From Murimonas intestini (GTDB taxonomy: Bacteria > Bacillota > Clostridia > Lachnospirales > Lachnospiraceae), in NCBI GenBank assembly GCA_003148945.1, contig QGGY01000010.1:159434-197107 (forward strand): DNA of 37,674 nt, given 5' to 3'. The translations under genes were made by a program, and so were the position numbers. The notes below the pieces were generated by a model. The model ran no database searches, was not told where the DNA came from, and worked only from the letters and a program-made list of their open reading frames with translations. This document shows positions 7,210 to 14,126 of the stretch, piece after piece. Positions within the stretch are counted from its first letter, which is position 1. Each line of letters starts with the position of its first letter.

Positions 7210-7503
7210 TTAATCACTATTGTTTTGGTTGGATGGAGCGGCCAGTATTTCTTCTATGATTGCTCTGATTTCCGGGACAAATTCTGTCAGACCGGACAAA
7301 TCACACTCTTTTAACTGACTGGCGGCTTCCTCCCTGTCCAGCCTTCCATAATGGTATGCATGGATCAGGGTATATATCTTGAAATGTCCGGGAGTATCAG
7401 TAACAGTCCTCCAGGACGAAAATGTTTTTGTGCCCTGGCAGGATTTACAGATATGGTAACCTTTTCCGCAGATTGCACAAATGGTATTGATATAATCAGA
7501 CAT
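7210..7503 (-). CDS. zinc-binding small tail-module protein, 97 aa
   Basis: The start ATG 7503 follows a GGGAGG ribosome site. The N-terminus holds two close Cys pairs, CAICGKGYHICKSC, a compact zinc-knuckle-like cluster. The rest is helical with a (D/E)REEAASQLKEC segment. The gene follows the structural protein gene with a strong hairpin between them, and sits where tail assembly chaperones or connector accessories lie in siphophages. That role is inference. An ATG directly abuts its TAA stop but opens only a 22-codon frame. Confidence 0.65.
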   Translation of the reverse strand: MSDYINTICAICGKGYHICKSCQGTKTFSSWRTVTDTPGHFKIYTLIHAYHYGRLDREEAASQLKECDLSGLTEFVPEIRAIIEEILAAPSNQNNSD

Positions 7504-7530
7504 ATGATTTCCTCCCGGACAGGGATTAGT

Positions 7531-7561
7531 GCTTGCCCATTTCAGGCAGAAATGAGCAAGC
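7531..7561 (-). other. strong intercistronic RNA hairpin
   Basis: GCTTGCTCATTTC and GAAATGGGCAAGC form a 13-bp stem (one G-U pair) with a 5-base loop in the minus-strand transcript, between the 265-aa structural gene and the 97-aa gene. There is no U tract, so it is more likely an mRNA-stabilising or processing hairpin than a terminator. It would let the abundant upstream message decay separately. Confidence 0.55.
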
Positions 7562-7593
7562 GTGCCTAATTGGCGGATGCTGCAGGGGATTTA

Positions 7594-8391
7594 TTATTTC
7601 TCAGATACGATGATATCAAAGAGTCTGCCGTTTGCATCGCAGTACGGTTTCTTCAGTTTGTAGCTGAATGCATGTTTTCCGTCTGATTTAAGACTCAGTT
7701 CCACACTGGTCGGATCCAGCTGTGCTCTTGGGCATGCGATCACACCGGCATATACCAGGTTTGCGTTGCAGGGATCCCTGAAGATTGCATGAATGAGCAG
7801 CTTCTGTGTTGCAGGAACCTTATCTGTCTCTTTAGAGATCACAGCGGCGCTGTCACTTTCATATTCGTAGTTTACGAATACAGTTCCTTCAGTCCCTTCT
7901 GGCATAGTAATGGTCTTTGCGGCAGCATCGATTGTGAATTTTCCGTCACCGGCTGTCGGGCTTACTTCATAAGTCTGTCCGAATGTATTGTTTTCATTGA
8001 TTACCTGGACATATTTGACTTCTGCTCCGGATTCACCAGCAGGAACATGCTGCAGAACAATTTTTCCGCCTGCTCCGATCGTGATAGTCTCAGATGCCGG
8101 AACAAGGACTTTATCATCGGCAGTAGCCATTTTCTTCTTTGAACCGAACTGTGATGCAGCCAGATCCAGAGAGAAGAGAGAGTTTGTACCGTCAAAAGTA
8201 GCCTGCTGGTTTTTGTAGAATGTGTGGATCGGTGTGCCCATAGCATCCACTACGTCCAGACCTTCAGCAGATGTCTTGAGGCTTGGCTCTTCAATCTGTG
8301 TATAGCGGCCGATCAATGTGTTTGTTGCCGGGTCGTATGCTTCTACAGAACGTACCCTTTCAAGAATTAATTCGTTTGGATTAAATGACAT
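7594..8391 (-). CDS. probable major tail / structural protein with Ig-like insert
   Basis: A 265-residue protein read from ATG 8391 with an AAGGAGG ribosome site. The N-terminal segment (ELILERVRSVEAYDP) and C-terminal segment (AFSYKLKKPYCDANGRLFDI) flank a Gly/Thr-rich beta region with repeated strand patterns (TITIGAGGKIVLQHVPAGE, TITMPEGTEGTVFVNYEYE). This layout is common in phage tail-tube or decoration proteins, where beta-sandwich domains project outward. A 5' UTR hairpin and its own leader suggest high, separate expression. No enzyme motif is present. The exact identity (tail tube, capsid decoration or other shell protein) cannot be settled by eye. Confidence 0.6.
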   Translation of the reverse strand: MSFNPNELILERVRSVEAYDPATNTLIGRYTQIEEPSLKTSAEGLDVVDAMGTPIHTFYKNQQATFDGTNSLFSLDLAASQFGSKKKMATADDKVLVPASETITIGAGGKIVLQHVPAGESGAEVKYVQVINENNTFGQTYEVSPTAGDGKFTIDAAAKTITMPEGTEGTVFVNYEYESDSAAVISKETDKVPATQKLLIHAIFRDPCNANLVYAGVIACPRAQLDPTSVELSLKSDGKHAFSYKLKKPYCDANGRLFDIIVSEK

Positions 8392-8425
8392 ATGTTTGTC
8401 CTCCTTAAAATATATGTTTTTATTT

Positions 8426-8453
8426 CTCAGAACTTATTTATTAAGTTTTTGAG
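8426..8453 (-). other. 5' leader hairpin of the structural protein gene
   Basis: In the minus-strand leader CTCA...AACTTA pairs with TAAGTT...TGAG around an ATAA loop, about 35 bases before the ribosome site. Such 5' hairpins often protect abundant mRNAs from decay. Confidence 0.4.
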
Positions 8454-8463
8454 ATTTATATAT

Positions 8464-8504
8464 AAAAAACACCTCCATTTTAATTGTGAATAAAAGAAGG
8501 CGTT
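8464..8504 (-). terminator. Rho-independent terminator after the 245-aa gene
   Basis: On the minus strand AACGCCTTC pairs with GGAGGTGTT (two wobble pairs), followed by a run of six T. It separates the 170/245-aa gene pair from the structural protein gene. Confidence 0.55.
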
Positions 8505-8581
8505 CTTTATTTTAATTAGATGATTATTTAGCAGGTTATTGGCTGTTATTGGAATTTTGTGACACTGTTTACCCGCAGATA

Positions 8582-9319
8582 TTATGTCAAATCCCCCATA
8601 TAATCCAGCTGCTTTTTATCAATCTTCTGTAAATCAACTCCGAAGCCTGAATAACCGCTTTGCAGCAGCAGGCCGGCATTCTGGATCTTGCTGATTCGTT
8701 TTACACTGTCCATGAAAGCATAAATCTTCATATCCCACACAGAACTGTCGTCCCTCTTAAATCCAGGCATGTTTGTCATTGTGGAGATCAGGGGAAGGAG
8801 CAGAGATTTGAATGGTTTATCTTTGCTGAGAAGATATTCTTCCCTGGCATCCTCTATCAGGATCCGTCTTGTTGATTCATTGGCAGGGATCTGGTCGTTG
8901 CGCAGGATACCGTGCATTCTGCGGAGACAGGGGATGCAGGCATCGTAGGCCTCCTTTGTGAATACTGTGCCATTGGGCTGCAGCATTACTACTTGTTCTG
9001 TGTCTTTCTCCATCATCAGTTCCATGCTGGAAAAGTCCAGTGAGTCACCAAAGAGTATAGAAGTCTGTTCTGCGGAGTAGTTTTTAGAAAGTATGGAATA
9101 GAAGAGAGTATAATCGTCGATTTTTGTATAATCAATACCGGCAGAATCGAGCTGCCACTTGAGATCGGCGCCCACTGAGGTCAGGGTATAGACCATCTGG
9201 TAGTATTCTCTTTCTCCGTAGTCGCAGATCTCGCCAAGAGTAGGCTGCCTGATGGATATGCCGTCCGTAAAGTCAAAGGGCAGTCCGCGGTAAGCCTTCA
9301 GTTCATCATAAGCTTGCAT
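8582..9319 (-). CDS. hypothetical phage protein, possible tail assembly chaperone
   Basis: The start is set at ATG 9319 (MQAYDELKAYRGLPFDF), preceded by GGAGG at a 7-base spacing. The upstream in-frame ATG (9373) lies within the preceding gene without a ribosome site. The product has 245 residues and contains ISIRQPTLGEICDYGE, an acidic helical middle (DDYTLFYSILSKNYS) and a YSGFGVDLQKIDKKQLDYMGDL ending. Similar sequence style (short beta start, QPTLGEI, mainly helical) is seen in phage tail assembly chaperones and portal-region accessory proteins. I would not assign it firmly. The start overlaps the end of the 170-aa gene by 14 bases, so the two are coupled. Confidence 0.6.
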   Translation of the reverse strand: MQAYDELKAYRGLPFDFTDGISIRQPTLGEICDYGEREYYQMVYTLTSVGADLKWQLDSAGIDYTKIDDYTLFYSILSKNYSAEQTSILFGDSLDFSSMELMMEKDTEQVVMLQPNGTVFTKEAYDACIPCLRRMHGILRNDQIPANESTRRILIEDAREEYLLSKDKPFKSLLLPLISTMTNMPGFKRDDSSVWDMKIYAFMDSVKRISKIQNAGLLLQSGYSGFGVDLQKIDKKQLDYMGDLT

Positions 9320-9818
9320 GGTTCTGCCTCCGGGTATCCAGATTGAGGTCTTTGCATGTAAAGCTGAGTTCACGGCATAAGTAGTCTTTGCCGTAGCATT
9401 TTTCTGTGCTGGCTTTAAAAGTCAGCCTTTCCAGGCCGAAGTCCTCACGGCCGTTGAATTTTAAATCAAGAAGCCGGGACAGGTGATCGATTCTGGATAC
9501 TTTACTTCCTGATGAAGCTGTCATATCTGCACAGCTTATATGTGAGATAATGCTGATTTTCAGGACAGGGCTTACCAGAGCTGTGTTTTTAACAGGTTCT
9601 TCTTCCGGTATCTGTACCTGGATGCAAAGACGCGTGATCGGGCCTGTGACAGCATCAGGATGCTGACGGTAGCGGAAGATGTGTGTACCATCCAGTCTTC
9701 CTGAATCGTTAAAATCTGTGATGTCTGGACTGTCTATTGCCCGGAATATCTCTTCATCATCAATCAGCTCCTGAATGACTTTTTCTTTCATAGATAAAAT
9801 AATAGAACTGTTTGCCAA
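9306..9818 (-). CDS. hypothetical phage structural protein, possible neck/tail-completion protein
   Basis: The longest frame opens with a GTG at 9884 that lies in a palindrome and has no ribosome site. A TTG at 9818 (MANSSIILSMKEKVIQEL) has AGGAGGTG five bases upstream and gives a natural-looking start, so 170 residues are annotated. The protein has a helical start, then a beta-rich body (ITRLCIQVQIPEEEP, VLKISIISHISC) and an ending LCRELSFTCKDLN. This beta-rich form with paired strands resembles head-tail connector or tail-terminator proteins, but I cannot name a family. It is the first gene of a two-gene unit with the 245-aa gene. Confidence 0.6.
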   Translation of the reverse strand: MANSSIILSMKEKVIQELIDDEEIFRAIDSPDITDFNDSGRLDGTHIFRYRQHPDAVTGPITRLCIQVQIPEEEPVKNTALVSPVLKISIISHISCADMTASSGSKVSRIDHLSRLLDLKFNGREDFGLERLTFKASTEKCYGKDYLCRELSFTCKDLNLDTRRQNHASL

Positions 9819-9874
9819 TCCTGCACCTCCTGTAAAAATGATATATCGCTGTTCACGGAAAAAAATCTTAGTAT

Positions 9875-9888
9875 CTTTGTGCACAAAG
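9875..9888. promoter_or_regulatory. 14-bp perfect palindrome
   Basis: CTTTGTGCACAAAG is a perfect palindrome. It sits just past the terminator-like structure and about 60 bases before the 170-aa gene start. It could be an operator, or part of a promoter read by the cluster's own polymerase (inference). Confidence 0.35.
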
Positions 9889-9989
9889 AAAAAGGCGTCT
9901 GCAGTGGCAGATGAGGGGTAACATGTCAGCAGCTATGAAGATACTGAAAAGTTATCTTTGACATTAAAATGCCAGAAATGGCAGACGCC
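9889..9989 (-). other. structured leader/attenuator-like element between polymerase and tail genes
   Basis: On the minus strand GGCGTCTGC (9989-9981) pairs with GCAGACGCC (9902-9894), followed by five T, forming a 9-bp long-range stem that closes an 80-base multibranch. The same 3' strand can instead form a local TCTGC/GCAGA hairpin. Inside the loop TGCCA and TGGCA pair locally. Two exclusive pairings ending in a U tract are what an attenuator or riboregulator needs, but it may simply be a long terminator for the polymerase gene. Confidence 0.45.
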
Positions 9990-10001
9990 GTTGCATATGG
10001 G

Positions 10002-10045
10002 AGGAGAGAAAATAGATTGAATTAAACAAACGTATGTTCTCTCCT
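10002..10045 (-). other. inverted repeat in the polymerase 3' region
   Basis: AGGAGAGAA and TTCTCTCCT form a 9-bp stem around a 26-base A/T-rich loop. No U tract follows on either strand. Together with the next element it makes most of the 303-base non-coding gap (9819-10121) structured. Confidence 0.35.
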
Positions 10046-10121
10046 AAAGTCCATGAGTACGGTATGTGAAAAGCCGCAGAATATAAGGGTTTCAAATGAA
10101 AAACGAATATATGTTCTGATT

Positions 10122-12950
10122 TCAGGGGCGCATTTTTGTGTTTTTTTGTATCTCCTGTGCAAAGTGAATCCCATACAGGATGATATCGCCGTCGCTGTTT
10201 TCATATAAGTAGGGAACGGGTTTCTGGCTGCAGCGCAGAAGCTGGAAGAAGTCGGCATTTGGATATGAGAAGAGAGCAGTCACAATAGTTCTGTAGTTGG
10301 CGGCCTGTTCCTTTGTATCACAGAGCGTAAGCAGGCGGATCACAGTGCTGGGATTGATTTTCATGCTTCCGAGGAATTCATTGCAGCGAAGCCTTGCTTC
10401 TCTGGCGGCAGTATATTTTTCTTCAGGTTCCATAAACTCATCTGCATAGATGGCGTTGATCTCAGCACGTGTCTGTGTGATCAGATCCAGGATACGGCTG
10501 ATCTGACGGCTGGACACTTCCCGGCAGTTATACATATCTTTATTTAATACAGATGCCAGAGGCAGAAGTTCCGTCTTGCAGGGTCTGCCGGACCGGGATC
10601 TCTGGTAACTGTTGATGTGTTTTTGAATATAGTCCATTGTTGTATCATGGCGCATATATACTTTCTTATCAGTGTCGTAATAGCCTTTCTGGCGGGCAAT
10701 ATATCCAAAAAAGTTAGGTTTGACGCGGCGTCCGCTGCTGTCAGTGCGCTCATATTTTTCCTTCAGCTTCCTGAGCTCCAGTCCGTTATCGATGGGGTAC
10801 TCCTTTTTAGCCTTATCTATTTCAATTCCGGACATGATGTCCAGCTGACAGATATCGCAGTATAAGTTTTCCAGTTTTTCATATGGCTCGCCGTGATTGA
10901 GCTTATCCCAGAAAAGGGAATTCAGTTCCTGGGAAAGATTTATGATCTCACCTATCTTATTTACACTTGTTCGGATATCCAGATCTGCCTTTTCACTGGC
11001 TGTAAACCGTCTTGTCCGCTTGTCTGCGGCTACATGATTGACAGGGACTGCAAACCTTCTGTAATTTTTTTCTGCTGCTTCAATCAGGATGTCGTTGTCA
11101 ATGAGCATAACCGTATCAGAATCAAAATCTGCTCCGCTCAGCCGGTCCAGTACGCTTTCACCGATGCTGTTGATACAGACTATCTCTTTTGTCAGATTTA
11201 TATACCTCTCGATCATTTCATTATCCCGGTTTACAGGCATCCAGATATTGGAGATCGTTACGTGGGGAGACCGGCTTCCAAGGAGGACCTTGTCATAAGG
11301 AAAATTCCTGCTGTGTATATTGCCTGTTCCCAGCTCGGAAGTCCCGTCAAATGTCCCGATGCTCTGCTTAAGCATTTCAATGGGATTACCAAGCATTGTT
11401 GAATAATTTCCTTTGACAAGGATATGGCCCATCCTCATATTCGTGACCAGGGAGCGCACAAGCTCTGTGCGGAAATCTATGTAATATTTTGTCCTGCAGA
11501 ATTCCTCATTAATGCCCAGAAGGCGGTAGGTGATGTCATTCTTTGTGTTCAGGGATTCATCAGTAATGCCTGACTCCTCAGGATAACGGATATGCCTGCG
11601 CAGCACGGCGGGATTGGTTTTCAGCTGGGTGAGATAGTCAAAGGAGGGTTCCAGAAAGCGCCCTGTTGTCTCATAGTCCATCTGTAAAGTGTTCAGAAGC
11701 TGGTAGTGGGCCTGGACAAGCCGTCCGCCAAAGAAGGGAGTGGGCTTTTCGTACTTGACAATTCCGAAGGATGGTTCCAGATTGTCCAGCCATTGTTCAA
11801 AGCTTCCAAACTTCAGATATTTGATGCTGCTTGGTGTGGTGATCAGCAGGATATCTTTAATGCTGGAGGCGCATGTCCTGCCATTTAGCTGGGAAATTTC
11901 CGTGATGCCCATATCCCGGAACCACTGCTGTATGTTGGCATTAAAGCAGCAGGATTTAAAAAAGCGGTTCCGGAGCAGCAGCATTCCTTTATCTTCATAG
12001 GGGCCGAAGAGGGAGATATCCATCAGGGACTGACCGTCAAATATACTGTTAGATACCTGGCAGTTTGTCTCATGGGTGTTCAGCCATCCGTCTTCCATAA
12101 CGGTTTCCAGCACGCGGTCCTGGAACGTGCTTGTGTAGTCATCTGTGAGCAGGATATTTTCCGGCCGTATTTCCAGGGTGCCGATAATAGAAGAGGACGT
12201 CAGGGAAATATACGATTCCCAGGCGGCCAGGTCCATGACCTGCCCCTCTTTTACTTTAAGACCGCAGCATTCCCATTGATGCATCTGCCGGTAAAGGCGT
12301 TCATCGATGAACAGGCATTTTCCCACTCTGGCAGAACCGCTGGAGCGTTTGAAGCGGACGTAATGCAGGCCGTCACACCAGAAGCCTTCCCTGTAAAGGA
12401 TCTCTCTGAGCTGTGCCACCGTGTGAAGGGTGGGAATATGCTCCTTAGCTTTATAGACACCGTCTTCCAGATAGAAATATTTGCCCAGGACTGAAGCGGG
12501 TGCCGGTGAAGCAGCTTCACAGCCTGTCCGGATGGCAGCCAGTTTGCCTTCCTCATCCAGACAGATATTGTCAGTGAAGGTGAGCCTGTTGAAATCATAG
12601 CCGGACCGGACATAGATATCCCGGCGGACTCTGTTAAATTCCTTATTGCTGTATTTAAAGGTCACATTGATTACCCTTGTGGTGTATTCATGGCCGTTTT
12701 GCGTAAAAGAAAATTTTTTGTTCCTGTACACTTTCTGGTAGACCTGCCGGAGCTTTATCAGATCCAGACTGTAATCGAGAGAATTGATGAACCGGGAGGT
12801 ATTGATTTTTCCCTCGTCCGGGCCGCTTCTGTAGCGGATGCAGTAGCCGTCCCTCTCCTGACCCGGGTCTGCAGGGTCATAGAGGTAATGGTTGGAAATG
12901 TAGAGATCCTTAGCGTCAATAGATAAAATGTCAATATTTTTGTTACTCAT
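10122..12950 (-). CDS. single-subunit two-barrel RNA polymerase, QDE-1/YonO-like phage RNAP
   Basis: The start is ATG 12950 (MSNKNIDILS), preceded by AGGAGGAGC. The longer frame from 12998 lacks a ribosome site. The product has 942 residues, close to the size of SPbeta YonO. The key motif is GADFDSDTVMLID near residues 606-618, with D608, D610 and D612 matching the metal-binding DxDGD loop of double-psi beta-barrel RNA polymerases; the usual Gly is Ser here. Upstream, SRSPHVTISNIW (about 559-570) resembles the conserved segment that precedes the catalytic loop in RDRP-type enzymes, and KGNYSTMLGNPIEML (about 513-527) is a basic patch of the kind that lies near the active site. Known relatives are DNA-directed phage RNAPs (YonO, crAss-like RNAP) or eukaryotic RNA-directed enzymes. 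The gene heads the phage cluster behind an SOS-type promoter, so it probably transcribes phage late genes after induction (inference). Confidence 0.8.
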   Translation of the reverse strand: MSNKNIDILSIDAKDLYISNHYLYDPADPGQERDGYCIRYRSGPDEGKINTSRFINSLDYSLDLIKLRQVYQKVYRNKKFSFTQNGHEYTTRVINVTFKYSNKEFNRVRRDIYVRSGYDFNRLTFTDNICLDEEGKLAAIRTGCEAASPAPASVLGKYFYLEDGVYKAKEHIPTLHTVAQLREILYREGFWCDGLHYVRFKRSSGSARVGKCLFIDERLYRQMHQWECCGLKVKEGQVMDLAAWESYISLTSSSIIGTLEIRPENILLTDDYTSTFQDRVLETVMEDGWLNTHETNCQVSNSIFDGQSLMDISLFGPYEDKGMLLLRNRFFKSCCFNANIQQWFRDMGITEISQLNGRTCASSIKDILLITTPSSIKYLKFGSFEQWLDNLEPSFGIVKYEKPTPFFGGRLVQAHYQLLNTLQMDYETTGRFLEPSFDYLTQLKTNPAVLRRHIRYPEESGITDESLNTKNDITYRLLGINEEFCRTKYYIDFRTELVRSLVTNMRMGHILVKGNYSTMLGNPIEMLKQSIGTFDGTSELGTGNIHSRNFPYDKVLLGSRSPHVTISNIWMPVNRDNEMIERYINLTKEIVCINSIGESVLDRLSGADFDSDTVMLIDNDILIEAAEKNYRRFAVPVNHVAADKRTRRFTASEKADLDIRTSVNKIGEIINLSQELNSLFWDKLNHGEPYEKLENLYCDICQLDIMSGIEIDKAKKEYPIDNGLELRKLKEKYERTDSSGRRVKPNFFGYIARQKGYYDTDKKVYMRHDTTMDYIQKHINSYQRSRSGRPCKTELLPLASVLNKDMYNCREVSSRQISRILDLITQTRAEINAIYADEFMEPEEKYTAAREARLRCNEFLGSMKINPSTVIRLLTLCDTKEQAANYRTIVTALFSYPNADFFQLLRCSQKPVPYLYENSDGDIILYGIHFAQEIQKNTKMRP

Positions 12951-13046
12951 AAATGCTCCTCCTGAATATGTCTGACGCTCTTCCGTGACAGCAGACAATG
13001 CTGAAGGAAGATAGACAGTTTAATTATTTTTGGATAAGGTGTAGTC

Positions 13047-13075
13047 AGAGTAATACAGAACAGGTGTTCTGTCAA
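13047..13075 (-). promoter_or_regulatory. LexA/SOS-type promoter of the RNA polymerase gene
   Basis: On the minus strand TTGACA (13075-13070) and TACTCT (13052-13047) are 17 bases apart. The spacer is almost filled by the perfect palindrome ACAGAACA-GG-TGTTCTGT (13055-13072). Its core GAACAGGTGTTC fits the Gram-positive LexA (DinR) box GAAC-RNRY-GTTC. A repressor bound there would block both promoter elements. Confidence 0.7.
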
Positions 13076-13191
13076 TTGTGATTTTGGATATAAATACCAT
13101 CCTGAATTTGGTAATAGTTGCAGTTGGAAATAGATTATGCGTAGTGAAAGTATTTCAAACACAAACAACAATACTAACGGAGGTAGCAGAA

Positions 13192-13312
13192 ATGAAAGAA
13201 AGGTAAATTTACAAAGATTAAGAACAAAGTAGTTCCAGCAGTGTCTGGAGTAGTAATGGGGGCAATGCTGATGACTTCAAGGCAGCATGTCTCTATATTA
13301 AATTGTCAATAG
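13192..13312 (+). pseudogene. vestige of a secreted-protein gene (signal-peptide region)
   Basis: GGAGG (13179-13183) and ATG 13192 open a frame that stops after four codons (MKER). One base later the reading continues as KFTKIKNKVVPAVSGVVMGA, a basic start followed by a hydrophobic segment typical of a signal peptide, then runs out at TAG 13310-13312. A single inserted T near 13204 explains the break. Only the first 30 or so codons remain, so the rest of the gene has been lost. Within 12951-13526 this is the only trace of coding sequence. Confidence 0.45.
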
Positions 13313-13351
13313 CGAAAGACTTCCACTTATACTTAGACTTAATAAAATGAT

Positions 13352-13395
13352 TTACATTCGCGCTTTATATGTGCTATGATTAAAGCACGAATGTA
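13352..13395 (+). promoter_or_regulatory. abiE promoter overlapped by operator inverted repeat 1
   Basis: TTACAT (13352-13357), 17 bases, then TATGAT (13375-13380) with an extended TGC just before it forms a good sigma-A promoter. It is embedded in the inverted repeat TACATTCGCGCTTTA (13353-13367) / TAAAGCACGAATGTA (13381-13395), one mismatch. Binding of the antitoxin would cover both promoter boxes. Confidence 0.75.
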
Positions 13396-13461
13396 TGATT
13401 AAAACAAAGAATAGAAATGAACCATTCAAGACAAAATATATGGATAGAAGACATTAGTTAT

Positions 13462-13504
13462 TACATTTGTACTTTAAATTGGTAAAAGTTAAAGTACAAA
13501 TGTA
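13462..13504 (+). promoter_or_regulatory. abiE operator inverted repeat 2
   Basis: TACATTTGTACTTTAA (13462-13477) and TTAAAGTACAAATGTA (13489-13504) are perfect 16-base arms with an 11-base spacer. The arms share the pattern TACATT(T/C)G-(T/C)(A/G)CTTTA with repeat 1, about 110 bases upstream. Paired repeats of this kind are the known cooperative binding sites of AbiEi-type antitoxins. Confidence 0.75.
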
Positions 13505-13526
13505 TGAAGAGAGGCAAGTGTGAAAT

Positions 13527-14126
13527 ATGGATGAGATATGGAAGGAAATAGAAGATATTGCTACAGAAAATGGTGGATTTATCAAGACTTCACAGATTGA
13601 AAAAATCGGGATCAGCAGGCAGAAAATTAAAAAATATGTAGATGAGGGTGCTCTGGAAGTTATTAAAAAAGGATTGTATGCTATTGCAAATGATGTACCT
13701 GACGAATATGTAAAGATTCAAATGCAGAGTACAAAAGTGATTTTTTCCTATGGGGCAGCATTATTTTTATGGGATATGTCTGATCGTGTACCACATCAGA
13801 TCGATGTAACTGTTCCGCAGGGAACAAATATGACACGAATAAAGAATAGAAATGAAAATTTACGTTTTCATTATGTGACTAAAGATTTGTATGAAGTAGG
13901 GATTACCCAGACAACATCACCTCAAGGAGGCACAGTATGGCTATATGATAAGGAACGCTGTATCTGTGATCTTATTCGTGATAAGGAAAAGACGGAAATG
14001 CAGTTGTATAGTCAGGCAATTAAGGAGTATTTCAAAGGCAAACCTAATTATAGGAAACTTTTGAAATATGGAAAAATGTTTGATATTGAAGATAAAATTA
14101 GGACCTATATGGAGGTATTAACATGA
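13527..14126 (+). CDS. abiEi: AbiEi-type antitoxin and autorepressor (type IV TA)
   Basis: A 199-residue protein; GAGAGG lies 12 bases before ATG 13527. Residues 1-60 form a winged helix (GGFIKTSQIEKIGISRQKIKKY then LEVIKKGLYAI), as in the AbiEi_4-type antitoxin N-terminus. The C-terminal part contains VIFSYGAALFLWDMSD, HQIDVTVPQG and the ERCICDLIRDK segment typical of the family. In type IV systems the antitoxin does not bind the toxin directly. It counteracts its effect and represses its own operon by binding inverted repeats, which fits the two repeats upstream. The stop overlaps the toxin start by four bases (ATGA). The family is known for abortive infection against phages and for stabilising mobile DNA. 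Confidence 0.88.
   Translation: MDEIWKEIEDIATENGGFIKTSQIEKIGISRQKIKKYVDEGALEVIKKGLYAIANDVPDEYVKIQMQSTKVIFSYGAALFLWDMSDRVPHQIDVTVPQGTNMTRIKNRNENLRFHYVTKDLYEVGITQTTSPQGGTVWLYDKERCICDLIRDKEKTEMQLYSQAIKEYFKGKPNYRKLLKYGKMFDIEDKIRTYMEVLT

Noticed and set aside
10022-10258. Minus-strand 78-codon frame past the polymerase end
   Set aside because: It overlaps the polymerase gene in another frame and crosses structured non-coding sequence; no ribosome site.
13192-13206. Functional short peptide MKER from the ribosome site at 13179
   Set aside because: Four codons is too short to be a plausible product, and the next frame clearly continues as a signal peptide, so it is listed as a gene relic.
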